From the NCBI RefSeq assembly GCF_051380735.1, contig NZ_JBNYXQ010000011.1, forward strand, positions 1-64,000: 64,000 nt of DNA. Direction: 5' to 3'. Within the stretch, counting starts at the first letter, position 1; each line of letters begins with the position of its first letter. Below, one piece after another: positions 7,623-15,673 of the stretch. The stretch is from Janthinobacterium sp051380735 (GTDB taxonomy: Bacteria > Pseudomonadota > Gammaproteobacteria > Burkholderiales > Burkholderiaceae_D). Below the pieces are notes generated by a model. The model saw nothing but the letters and a program-made list of their open reading frames with translations, did no database searches and had not been told where the DNA came from. Both the position numbers and the translations under genes were made by a program.

Positions 7623-9233
7623 TTAATCGAGTGATTTGAACGACTCTGCCTGTGCCTTGGGCCAGTACAGGCCGAACACCGGTGGCAGCTTCGGCAACTG
7701 GTCCGGGTCCAGCAGCTGGCCTGGCTCCAGAAACGGCAGCAGGGCCGAGGCCAGGCGCACCTGGTTCGGCGAAATACGCCGCACCAGGTGGTGCGGGCGC
7801 AGTTCCTGCGGATGGTCCAGGCCGGCGGCGGCGATCAGCTCGGCCAGTGCCTTCAGGGTGTTCTGGTGGAAGTGGGCCACCCGTTCGATCTTGTCGGGCA
7901 CCACCAGCGCGCGCTGGCGCTGCGGGTCCTGGGTGGCCACCCCGGTCGGGCAGCGGTCGGTATGGCAGCTTTGCGACTGGATGCAGCCCAGCGCAAACAT
8001 GAAGCCGCGCGCCGAATTGCACCAGTCGGCGCCCAGCGCCAGCAGGCGCGCGATATCGAAGGCGGTGATGATCTTGCCCGAGCAGCCGATCTTGATCTTC
8101 TCGCGCAGGTTGGCGCCGACCAGGGTGTTATGCACCAGCACCAGCGCTTCCTGCAGCGGCGTGCCGACATGGTCGGTAAATTCCAGCGGCGCGGCACCGG
8201 TGCCGCCTTCGCTGCCGTCGACCACGATAAAGTCGGGTGTGATGCCGGTTGCCAGCATGGCTTTCACGATGCCGAAAAACTCCCACGGGTGGCCGATCGC
8301 CAGCTTGAAGCCGGTCGGCTTGCCGCCCGACAGATTGCGAAGGCGCTCGATAAAATGCAGCATCTCGATCGGCGTGGAAAAGGCGCTGTGGGCAGCTGGC
8401 GAGACGCAGTCTTCGCCCACCGCCACGCCGCGCGTGACGGCAATTTCAATCGTCACTTTCGGCCCTGGCAGCACGCCGCCGTGGCCGGGCTTGGCGCCCT
8501 GCGACATTTTCAGCTCGATCATCTTGACCTGTTCCGAGCTGGCGTTGGCGACAAAGCGCTCTTCCGAAAACGTGCCGTCCGGATTGCGGCAGCCGAAGTA
8601 GCCCGAGCCGATTTCCCATACCAGGTCGCCGCCATTGGCGCGGTGGTGAGGGCTGATGCTGCCTTCGCCCGTATCGTGCATGAAATTGCCTTTGCGCGCG
8701 CCGCCGTTCAGCGCCAGGATGGCGTTGGCCGACAATGCGCCAAAGCTCATGGCCGAGATATTGAACACGCTGGCCGAGTACGGCCGTGCGCGCGGACAAT
8801 CGGGATGGTTGCCGATCTCGATGCGGAAGTCATGGCCGGTGACGGTGGCCGGCGCGATCGAATGGTTGATCCATTCATAGCCGGCTTGGTACACGTCAAG
8901 CTGGGTGCCGAACGGGCGCTTGTCGGTTTCCTGCTTGGCCCGCTGGTAGACGATGCTGCGCTGGTTGCGCGAAAACGGCGTCGCCTCGCTGTCGCTCTCG
9001 AGGAAATACTGGCGGATCTCGGGACGCACGCTTTCGAAGGTATAGCGGAAATGCGCGAGGATGGGGTAATTGCGGCGCAGCGCGTGCTTCGTTTGCAGCA
9101 GGTCGCTGATGCCCAGCAAGGTCAGCGCGCCGGCCAGCAATGGCAACCAGTAATGGTCGTAGTAAAACAGGGAGAGCACAAAGATGGCTGCCGTCGCAAT
9201 CAGGGTCAGGTAGCGGATGGAAACAAGGGGCAT
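7623..9233 (-). CDS. FMN-binding glutamate synthase family protein
   Basis: The protein has two hydrophobic segments near the N-terminus (about residues 5-40) followed by a glutamate-synthase-like FMN barrel domain covering most of 90-490. Recognisable pieces are SFGALSANA, GGDLVWEIGSGYFGC, KPGHGGVLPG, VVDGSEGGTGAAP and the cysteine-rich QSCHTDRCPTGVATQDP. The glutaminase domain of true GltB is absent. Such stand-alone proteins are common, but their substrate is not established. ATG 9233 has GGAG five bases upstream and is preferred over GTG 9239. It lies close to nagZ (27 bases), so they may be co-transcribed. Confidence 0.85.
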   Translation of the reverse strand: MPLVSIRYLTLIATAAIFVLSLFYYDHYWLPLLAGALTLLGISDLLQTKHALRRNYPILAHFRYTFESVRPEIRQYFLESDSEATPFSRNQRSIVYQRAKQETDKRPFGTQLDVYQAGYEWINHSIAPATVTGHDFRIEIGNHPDCPRARPYSASVFNISAMSFGALSANAILALNGGARKGNFMHDTGEGSISPHHRANGGDLVWEIGSGYFGCRNPDGTFSEERFVANASSEQVKMIELKMSQGAKPGHGGVLPGPKVTIEIAVTRGVAVGEDCVSPAAHSAFSTPIEMLHFIERLRNLSGGKPTGFKLAIGHPWEFFGIVKAMLATGITPDFIVVDGSEGGTGAAPLEFTDHVGTPLQEALVLVHNTLVGANLREKIKIGCSGKIITAFDIARLLALGADWCNSARGFMFALGCIQSQSCHTDRCPTGVATQDPQRQRALVVPDKIERVAHFHQNTLKALAELIAAAGLDHPQELRPHHLVRRISPNQVRLASALLPFLEPGQLLDPDQLPKLPPVFGLYWPKAQAESFKSLD

Positions 9234-9323
9234 GGACACTCCGGTAAGATCGTTCTAGCCGCAGAGTGTACCGGTGATTTGAAAAGGCCGTGGCGGTGCT
9301 TGCTGCCACGGCCGGCGTTGCAC

Positions 9324-10310
9324 TTACTGCGCCGCGCGAATACGGGCCACGCGCTCTGCGCTGGCCGGATGGCTGGACAGATATGGTGTGCCGTGATCGA
9401 GCTTGCCCAGTGCCACGAACACCTGCGCCAGGTGTTCCAGCGCGATGCCGTTATGGCGCAGCATGGCGATTGCATAATCGTCTGCCTCGCGTTCGACGTC
9501 GCGCGAGTATTTCAGGTCCAGCAGCAGCGGCGGCAGGGTCGCCACCACTGTCGAGACGTCGCCGAACAGCAGCGCCGCGCCGGCGCCGACGGCCGAGGTC
9601 TGGATAATGCGGCGCGTCAGGTGGCGCCGCTGCAAGTGACCCAGTTCATGCGCCAGCACGCCCATGATGGCCTGGTCGTCGGGCATCAGTTCGACCATTT
9701 CGTCGGTCAGCACGATATCGCCCGAGGGCAGGGCAAAGGCGTTCGGGCCGATCTTGCTTTTGCGGAAAACGATATGGTGTTCAAGCCGGCTGCCGTCCGG
9801 CGTGCCCAGCCGGGCAAACTGCGCGCGCAAGCCGTCCTGGCGCGCTTGCGCCAGCTTGCTCGGCCTGAATACATGGCGGTCCAGCATGTCCAGCACGCCC
9901 TGGCCCAGCTGGCGCTCGACCGCTGGCGGCAGCGCATACGCCAGGCCCTTGGCCCCCAGCGGCAGCAGATACTGGTAGCACAGGAACAGCGCCAGCACGG
10001 TAGCGAGCAAGGCCAGCAGCGTGGCGCGCCAGCTTTGCTGCAGCCGAACCACCAGGCTGTCGCGGTGGCCGCTGGTGTGCAGCAGGTCGTTGAAGGCTGC
10101 CTGGTCGGCGATTTCCAGGTAGGCGCCGTCGGGAAAGCTGACCTTGCGCACGGCGTGGCTGGTGCGCTCGGAGACATGCAGCTGCGCCAGCGGGCAGCGC
10201 CGCTCGATATCGCCGGCCAGCACCGCCTGGTCCGCGTCCACGCTGAGCGTGACGTGGTACAGGCGCGAAGTCTGGCCGTCGAAGTAGCGCGCGGGGATGG
10301 GTGCGCTCAT
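9324..10310 (-). CDS. M48 family metallopeptidase
   Basis: This is a zinc peptidase related to HtpX/Oma1. The 328-residue protein has an N-terminal domain of about 90 residues, a membrane segment (about residues 95-118, ATLLALLATVLALFLCYQYL), and the M48 catalytic domain with the zinc site HELGH and the third ligand in EREADDYAI. ATG 10310 follows the upstream gene by four bases with GAGG just before it. Pairing with the DUF898 gene immediately upstream suggests a shared function, perhaps in membrane-protein quality control; this is inference. Confidence 0.87.
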   Translation of the reverse strand: MSAPIPARYFDGQTSRLYHVTLSVDADQAVLAGDIERRCPLAQLHVSERTSHAVRKVSFPDGAYLEIADQAAFNDLLHTSGHRDSLVVRLQQSWRATLLALLATVLALFLCYQYLLPLGAKGLAYALPPAVERQLGQGVLDMLDRHVFRPSKLAQARQDGLRAQFARLGTPDGSRLEHHIVFRKSKIGPNAFALPSGDIVLTDEMVELMPDDQAIMGVLAHELGHLQRRHLTRRIIQTSAVGAGAALLFGDVSTVVATLPPLLLDLKYSRDVEREADDYAIAMLRHNGIALEHLAQVFVALGKLDHGTPYLSSHPASAERVARIRAAQ

Positions 10311-10314
10311 CGCC

Positions 10315-11367
10315 TCACATCGACAGGTCGAAGTCCAGCAGGTCGACCATGCCTTCGCCGGTGGCTGACACCTGTTCGCCGGTGGCGGCGACAAATTCGT
10401 CCAGGCTGCCGTGCGCCAGCAGCGAGGTCGCTTCCAGGTGGTATTTCATCCAGCGTACCTGGGCGAATGGCGTAAACAGGCCCAGCGTGATGACGATGCC
10501 CAGCAGGTTGGTCAGCATGATGAAGGTGGTGCGGCCCCAGGTCAGTTGCGACTGGAACTGATGCTGCTGCAGGCGCGTATGGTTCCAGATCAGGTTTTGG
10601 ATCATGGTCAGGAACAGCGGCAGCACCAGGAACATCCACAGGTAGATGGCGCCGACGGCCAGCATCAGGTTGCCGAGCTTGCTTGGATCGCTGGCGTTGG
10701 TGGCAAACGAGGCGATCGTGCTGCCGATACCGAGCACTAACAGTACCACCAGGCCGCCGATGAAGATGGCGAAGTACAGCAGGTAGGTCTTGTAGAAACT
10801 GCCGACGCTGGCGTCGAAGCTGAAGTGGGTATTGCCAAAGCGGCTTTCCGTGTGCTGGAAGCGCTTCATGCGCTGGTGCAGGAACGGCGTCAGCAGGCCC
10901 AGGGTGAAGACGTTCAGGATCGGCAGCAGCAGGAAGTACAGATATGCCTGTTTGGCGCTGCCGCCAAAACCGAAGCGGATGCCGCGATAACTGGTGTTGT
11001 ACAGCTTGAACTGCAGGCTTTTCCAGACCAGCCAGGGCAGGATGGCGGCCATCAGCGCGAACATGATCAGGCCGATGATGGGCGAGATTTTGAGGGCGAT
11101 GTTGTAGACGGCGATCAGCACCACGGCGGCGATACGGCCCTTGAGAATGGCAATCGCATTGCCATGGTATTCGAAGCTGCTGCCCGCCAGGTGGGTGCTC
11201 GAATAGAAGTAGCGGTTGCGGCGCACCTTGGCCCAGGCCGAATAAATGCCCAGGGTGACGATGCTCAGCAGCAGGTTGACGATCCAGATGCGAAAGTATT
11301 CGCTGCCGGTGGCGCTGAAGGTTATCGCTTCACGCTTGATGTTTGCTGGTTGGTTGTCGATATCCAC
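10315..11367 (-). CDS. YjgN-like DUF898 membrane protein
   Basis: A multi-pass inner-membrane protein of unknown function. It opens with the DUF898 hallmark, SATGSEYFRIWIVNLLLSI then TLGIYSAWAKVRRNRYF, and shows about eight hydrophobic segments with repeats of LGLFTPFAQVRWMKY-like loops. GTG 11367 is preferred because AAGGA lies seven bases upstream and the family starts there; an in-frame ATG at 11448 would add 27 residues. The M48 peptidase gene begins four bases after its stop. Confidence 0.85.
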   Translation of the reverse strand: MDIDNQPANIKREAITFSATGSEYFRIWIVNLLLSIVTLGIYSAWAKVRRNRYFYSSTHLAGSSFEYHGNAIAILKGRIAAVVLIAVYNIALKISPIIGLIMFALMAAILPWLVWKSLQFKLYNTSYRGIRFGFGGSAKQAYLYFLLLPILNVFTLGLLTPFLHQRMKRFQHTESRFGNTHFSFDASVGSFYKTYLLYFAIFIGGLVVLLVLGIGSTIASFATNASDPSKLGNLMLAVGAIYLWMFLVLPLFLTMIQNLIWNHTRLQQHQFQSQLTWGRTTFIMLTNLLGIVITLGLFTPFAQVRWMKYHLEATSLLAHGSLDEFVAATGEQVSATGEGMVDLLDFDLSM

Positions 11368-11531
11368 GCGGATGGTCCTTGCAATTAAAGAATAAGCAAG
11401 ATGATGGATCTGCAAGATGTTGTCAATTGAAATATTGATCGTGCGCAATCTTTTTTGCTTCTACCCGCGTGCGCGGCCCACCCGGGCGCGCACGTTATAC
11501 TGGCAGTCACTTTATCGCTGACGGGAATACC

Positions 11532-12203
11532 ATGATCGTTGTCCACCATCTCAATAATTCGCGCTCGCAGCGCGTGCTGTGGCTGCTTGAGGAACTGGGG
11601 CTGGAATATGAAGTCAAGCGCTACCAGCGCGACCCGAAGACCATGCTGGCGCCGGCCGCCCTGAAGACCGTGCACCCGCTCGGCAAGTCGCCCGTGCTCA
11701 CCGACGGCGCCAACACCGTCGCCGAATCGGGCGCCATCATTGAATACCTGGTCGAGCGCTACGGCAATGGCCGCCTGGTGCCGGCTGCCGGTTCGCCGGA
11801 AAAGCTGCGCTACACCTACTGGCTGCACTTTGCGGAAGGCTCGGCCATGTCGCCGCTGCTGATGAAGCTGGTGTTCGACAAGGTCGAATCAAGTCCGATG
11901 CCCTTCTTTGCCAAACCGATCGCGCGCGGCATTGCACAAAAAGTGAAAACCACCTTCGTGCAGCCCAATATCGACAGCCAGCTGGCGTATATGGAAGCGG
12001 AACTGGAGAAGAACAAATGGTTTGCCGGCAATGAGTTTTCCGCCGCCGACATCCAGATGAGCTTTCCGCTGGAAGCGGCCGCTTCGCGCGCAGGCCTGGA
12101 CGCGCGCCTGCCGAAACTGACGGCGTTTTTGCAGCGCATTCATGCACGGCCGGCGTATCAACGGGCCCTGGAGCGCGGTGGACCGTACGACTACGCCAAG
12201 TAA
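11532..12203 (+). CDS. Glutathione S-transferase family protein
   Basis: A cytosolic 223-residue GST. The N-terminal thioredoxin-like domain (about 1-80) begins MIVVHHLNNSRSQRVLWLLEELGLEYEVK, with Ser10 or Ser12 as the likely glutathione-activating residue, cis-Pro in LGKSPVL and the ESGAI glutathione-binding segment. The helical C-terminal domain (about 90-223) includes the conserved FSAADIQMSFPLE hydrophobic-staple region. Its substrate is unknown. A GC-rich inverted repeat (11468-11494) precedes the likely promoter. Confidence 0.9.
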   Translation: MIVVHHLNNSRSQRVLWLLEELGLEYEVKRYQRDPKTMLAPAALKTVHPLGKSPVLTDGANTVAESGAIIEYLVERYGNGRLVPAAGSPEKLRYTYWLHFAEGSAMSPLLMKLVFDKVESSPMPFFAKPIARGIAQKVKTTFVQPNIDSQLAYMEAELEKNKWFAGNEFSAADIQMSFPLEAAASRAGLDARLPKLTAFLQRIHARPAYQRALERGGPYDYAK

Positions 12204-12263
12204 TCGCTGCCCCCGGGCCACGCTACGGTAAAATGATCGATTCAACCCGCATCAACCTACCGC

Positions 12264-13037
12264 ATGGCCCGACTCCTCGCTATCGACGGCTTGAATATCG
12301 TACGCCGCGTCTACGAAGCCAGCCCTGAACCCGATTCCGACCTGAAGGCGGAGATCGCGCTGCGCCATGCGCTGTCGTCGTTCCGCACCCTGATCAACGA
12401 CCACGAGCCGACGCATATCCTGCCGGCTTTCGACTATGGCGGCCCGACCTGGCGCCACGCCCTGTATGCGGGTTACCGCGAAGGGCGCCAGCCGATGCCG
12501 CAAGTGCTGCGTGATGCCTTGCCCGGCTTTTACGCCACCCTGGCCAGCTTCGGCCTGCACGTGGTCAGTATTCCTGAAGTGGAAGCGGACGATGTGATCG
12601 GCACGGCCGTCATGCGCTGGCTCAATGAAGGCCGTGGCGCGGCCGTGATCGCCACCACCGACAAGGACTTGCACGGCCTGATCGCGCATGGCGCTCTGGT
12701 GTGGGACCACTTCAAGTGCGCCTGGCACGACCATGCCTGGGTCGAAAAGAAATTCGGCGTGCCGCCCGAACTGCTGCCCGACCTGCTGGCGCTGATGGGC
12801 GATGTCACCGATTCGATTCCGGGCGTGTCGAAAATCGGCCTGAAAACCGGTGCCAGACTGTTGCGCGCCTACGGCAATATCGACGCCGTGATGGCCGGCG
12901 CCGGCATATTGCCCGGGGCGCTCGGCGAAAGCCTGCGGAAAGAGCGCGAAATACTGTATCTTTCAAGAAAGCTCGTCGAACTCAAGACGGATGTGAAACT
13001 GGGCGTGACGTGGAATATGCTGGCATGGGAGAAGTAA
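12264..13037 (+). CDS. xni: Flap endonuclease Xni-like 5'-3' exonuclease family protein
   Basis: The 257-residue protein resembles the 5'-nuclease domain of DNA polymerase I without a polymerase. It carries LLAIDGLNIVRR at the N-terminus, the acidic cluster EVEADDVIGT (about 109-118), TTDKDLHGL and the helix-hairpin-helix GDVTDSIPGVSKIGLKTG (about 180-197). Metal-binding aspartates are mostly preserved. E. coli Xni (ExoIX) cleaves flap structures and is reported to lack some metal ligands. The symbol is given by similarity. It is followed by an unrelated receiver-domain gene. Confidence 0.85.
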   Translation: MARLLAIDGLNIVRRVYEASPEPDSDLKAEIALRHALSSFRTLINDHEPTHILPAFDYGGPTWRHALYAGYREGRQPMPQVLRDALPGFYATLASFGLHVVSIPEVEADDVIGTAVMRWLNEGRGAAVIATTDKDLHGLIAHGALVWDHFKCAWHDHAWVEKKFGVPPELLPDLLALMGDVTDSIPGVSKIGLKTGARLLRAYGNIDAVMAGAGILPGALGESLRKEREILYLSRKLVELKTDVKLGVTWNMLAWEK

Positions 13038-13074
13038 TCGCAGGCCAGGCAACAATCAAGCAAGGGAAGTTATC

Positions 13075-13488
13075 ATGATGTTAAAGGCAGTCCTGATCGA
13101 CAGCAGCGCCGTGGCGCGCGGCCTGCTCAACACGGTCCTGACCGATGGCGGCTACGATGTATGCGGCCAGGGCCATACCAGCGCGCTGGGCCTGGCGCTG
13201 CTGGTCAAGCACCGCCCGCATTTCGTCTGCATCGCACGCGAACAAGTGGAAGACGGCAGCGACGTGGTGCAGACCATCCGCGAGCAGTTTCCGAAAACGC
13301 TGATCTTCATGGTCTCGGGCGGCATCGACGCCGCCTCGCTGCAAAAAGCCCATGCAATGGGCGTGTCCGGCTTTATCGTCAAGCCCTTCATGGCCGACAC
13401 GGTGCTGAAAACCGTGCGCAATACGGTGATTGCCATGGTGCGCAAGCAGCAGGCCCTGGCCGCTGCTGCGCAGGCGTCAAGCACTTAA
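13075..13488 (+). CDS. Stand-alone receiver domain, phospho-acceptor Asp missing
   Basis: A 137-residue single-domain response-regulator-like protein. It starts KAVLIDSSAVARGLL, giving only one acidic residue (Asp9) where receivers have two, keeps the Ser81 region (FMVSGG) and has the conserved Lys in GFIVKPF. At the place where PDLVLLD normally supplies the phosphorylated aspartate it reads PHFVCIAREQVEDG, so Ile53/Ala54 occupy the site. It therefore probably cannot be phosphorylated in the usual way and may act as a pseudo-receiver. No kinase is adjacent. Its last four bases overlap the small minus-strand ORF. Confidence 0.85.
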   Translation: MMLKAVLIDSSAVARGLLNTVLTDGGYDVCGQGHTSALGLALLVKHRPHFVCIAREQVEDGSDVVQTIREQFPKTLIFMVSGGIDAASLQKAHAMGVSGFIVKPFMADTVLKTVRNTVIAMVRKQQALAAAAQASST

Positions 13489-13628
13489 TGAGTCAGGTAA
13501 TACAGCGCCTGGCCAAACGAATGACCGATCTGTAGCAGGAAATACGCGGTGGCGCCCAGCAGCAAGCTGGCCTGCATGAATACCGGCAGCGTGCTCCATG
13601 CGGTGGTGAGGCGGGCTATCATGCGCAT
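13485..13628 (-). CDS. Small membrane protein, 47 residues
   Basis: This short ORF lies 23 bases after mnmA in the same direction. ATG 13628 has AAAGGA seven bases upstream, a strong ribosome site; ATG 13622 is also in frame. The product begins MRMIARLTTAWSTLPVFMQA, then has a hydrophobic stretch LLLGATAYFLLQIG (about residues 22-35) and ends ALYYLTH. One transmembrane helix is likely. Its function is unknown. Co-transcription with mnmA is inferred from spacing. Its stop overlaps the stop of the opposing receiver gene. Confidence 0.55.
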   Translation of the reverse strand: MRMIARLTTAWSTLPVFMQASLLLGATAYFLLQIGHSFGQALYYLTH

Positions 13629-13651
13629 CGGCGTATCCTTTCAAACGTTGA

Positions 13652-14767
13652 TCAAGGCAGTCCCGTGGCGCCGGCAATAATCCCGCCGCCCAGGCAGACA
13701 TCGCCATCATACAGCACCGCCGACTGCCCTGGCGTGACCGCCCATTGGGCCTGGTCGAAGGCCAGGCCGAACAGTTCATTGCCGTCAGGCAGCAGCTGGC
13801 AGGCCACATCGGCCTGGCGGTAGCGGGTTTTTGCCGACAAGGCGCCTGCCTGCGGCGCGCTGCCGGCGATCCAGCTGGCCTGGTCGGCGTGCAAGGCCGG
13901 CGACAGCAGCCACGGGTGATCATGGCCCTGCACCACGTACAGGGTATTGTTGGCGATATCCTTGCGCGCCACATACCAGGCGTCGCTGCTGCCGTCGGCG
14001 TTCTGGTACGACTTCACGCCGCCGATGCCGATGCCCTTGCGCTGGCCCAGGGTATAAAAGCTCAGGCCCACGTGTTCGCCCACGGTCTTGCCGTCGGCCG
14101 TTTTCATCGGGCCCGGCTTGTATGACAGGTAGCGGTTCAAAAATTCGCGGAACGGGCGTTCGCCGATAAAGCAGATGCCGGTCGAATCTTTTTTCTGCGC
14201 GTTTGGCAGCGCCAGTTTTTCGGCGATCTTGCGCACTTCCGTCTTCGGGATTTCACCGAGCGGGAACAGGGTCCTGGACAACTGCGCCTGGTTCAAGCGG
14301 TGCAGGAAATAACTCTGATCCTTGCTGGCGTCGACGGCTTTGAGCAGCTCGTAGCGGCCGGCATCAAGCGGCGCCTGGCGCACGCGCGCATAGTGGCCGG
14401 TGGCGATCAGGTCGGCACCGAGCGTCATCGCATGGTCAAGAAAGGCCTTGAACTTGATTTCGGCGTTGCACAGCACGTCCGGGTTCGGCGTGCGGCCGGC
14501 CTGGTATTCGCGCAGGAAGTCGGCAAACACGCGGTCCTTGTATTCGGCGGCAAAATTGACGGCCTCGATATCGACCCCGATCACGTCGGCCACGCTGGCC
14601 GCGTCGATCCAGTCCTGGCGCGTCGAGCAGTATTCCGAATCGTCGTCGTCTTCCCAGTTTTTCATGAACAGGCCGATCACTTCATAGCCTTGTTCCTTCA
14701 GCATCCATGCGGCGACCGAGGAATCGACCCCGCCGGACATGCCGATTACGACTTTCTTCTTGCTCAT
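13652..14767 (-). CDS. mnmA: tRNA-specific 2-thiouridylase MnmA
   Basis: MnmA adds sulfur to U34 of Lys, Glu and Gln tRNAs, receiving persulfide from the IscS relay. The 371-residue protein begins MSKKKVVIGMSGGVDSSVAA, containing the ATP pyrophosphatase P-loop SGGVDSS. The catalytic Cys lies in NPDVLCNAEIKF, and the second Cys in STGICFIGERPF. Length matches E. coli (368). ATG 14767 is chosen over upstream in-frame starts because the family begins there. A Nudix gene precedes it in the same direction, as in E. coli nudJ-mnmA. Confidence 0.96.
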   Translation of the reverse strand: MSKKKVVIGMSGGVDSSVAAWMLKEQGYEVIGLFMKNWEDDDDSEYCSTRQDWIDAASVADVIGVDIEAVNFAAEYKDRVFADFLREYQAGRTPNPDVLCNAEIKFKAFLDHAMTLGADLIATGHYARVRQAPLDAGRYELLKAVDASKDQSYFLHRLNQAQLSRTLFPLGEIPKTEVRKIAEKLALPNAQKKDSTGICFIGERPFREFLNRYLSYKPGPMKTADGKTVGEHVGLSFYTLGQRKGIGIGGVKSYQNADGSSDAWYVARKDIANNTLYVVQGHDHPWLLSPALHADQASWIAGSAPQAGALSAKTRYRQADVACQLLPDGNELFGLAFDQAQWAVTPGQSAVLYDGDVCLGGGIIAGATGLP

Positions 14768-14795
14768 CTTGCTTTCCAATGTACTTGAATAATCG

Positions 14796-15275
14796 CTATG
14801 CGCTGTTGAATACAGACGCATGCGTGTGCAGCAGTGCCAGCGGCGCGCGCCGGCCTTCCAGGTATTCGTCGACGCATTGCAACACCAGCGGGCTGCGGTG
14901 GCGGTCCTGGCAGGCCGCCAGTTCGTCGCGCGTCAGCCACATGGTGCGCAGAATGCCTTCGTCGAGCGGGCGGTCATGCTCGGCGCCGGCGGTGCCACAA
15001 AAGGTGAAGCGCAAATACGTGACATCTTCGCCCGTGCGCACCGAGCGGTAGCGCGACATGTACATGCCGACCAGGCCGGTGGGGATGAAATCATAGGCCG
15101 CTTCTTCCAGCGTTTCGCGGATCACCGCCTGCTCCAGCGACTCGAAAGGGTCGAGGTGGCCGGCTGGTTGATTGATCTTGATGCCCTCGCTGGTCTCTTC
15201 TTCAATCAGTAAAAAGAGGCCTTCGCGCTCGACGATGGCGGCAACGGTGACAGAGGGTTTCCAGATTCTCGGCAT
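14796..15275 (-). CDS. nudJ: Nudix hydrolase, NudJ-like
   Basis: NudJ is a phosphatase acting on nucleoside di- and triphosphates and, in E. coli, HMP-pyrophosphate. The 159-residue protein starts MPRIWKPSVTVAAIVE and has a full Nudix box from GHLDPFESLEQAVIRE to ETLEEAA. ATG 15275 has AAGGA six bases upstream. The adjacent mnmA, 28 bases downstream, is the same arrangement as in E. coli, which supports the NudJ assignment over a generic Nudix call. Confidence 0.88.
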   Translation of the reverse strand: MPRIWKPSVTVAAIVEREGLFLLIEEETSEGIKINQPAGHLDPFESLEQAVIRETLEEAAYDFIPTGLVGMYMSRYRSVRTGEDVTYLRFTFCGTAGAEHDRPLDEGILRTMWLTRDELAACQDRHRSPLVLQCVDEYLEGRRAPLALLHTHASVFNSA

Positions 15276-15673
15276 GATCCATCCTTGAAAGAGCCGACAT
15301 TTTATCTTGTTCTGCGCACACGGTTTGAACCCGGCCAGCTTTGTGCGGACATATTGATAAAAGACAACGTTTTTGCAAATAACAGGGGGAGGCACTGACA
15401 TCGTGCCGGGGGTGCGCACTAGCATGGGCGAAGTTGACGGCAAGACAGCCGGTGCGCCCGTCAATATAGGCGCTCTGCGTGGTCAAAACAAGCGCGCACG
15501 CACGCATTGATGTGGCGAAATTGTCACAAGCTCTCGCGGCAGGCCGGGCTGCACGGCAGGCGGCGGCGCTGCAGAAATGCGTGTCGCACCCCTATAAGTT
15601 GCTGCTTCACAAATGTTTGCGGCCGTAGTTTACGTGTTAGATTCTAATCAGTTTAATAATTTCTGGAGGCATC
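15276..15673. other. Divergent region between nudJ and pntAA
   Basis: About 400 bases with no supportable gene. Close to pntAA the sequence becomes AT-rich (15640-15662) and ends in a strong ribosome site TGGAGG. Candidate promoter hexamers are present (TTTACG 15629-15634 and TTTAAT 15652-15657, spacer 17) but would leave almost no leader, so the real start site is unclear. Confidence 0.5.

Noticed and set aside
7788..10475. Very long plus-strand open frame (about 895 codons) opposite the FMN and M48 genes
   Set aside because: It lies antisense to well-supported genes and its translation is rich in His, Gln, Arg and Ala, as expected from the complementary strand of high-GC coding DNA.
11468..11494. 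GC-rich inverted repeat CGTGCGCG/CGCGCACG before the GST gene
   Set aside because: No T-run and an 11-base loop; it could be chance in GC-rich DNA.
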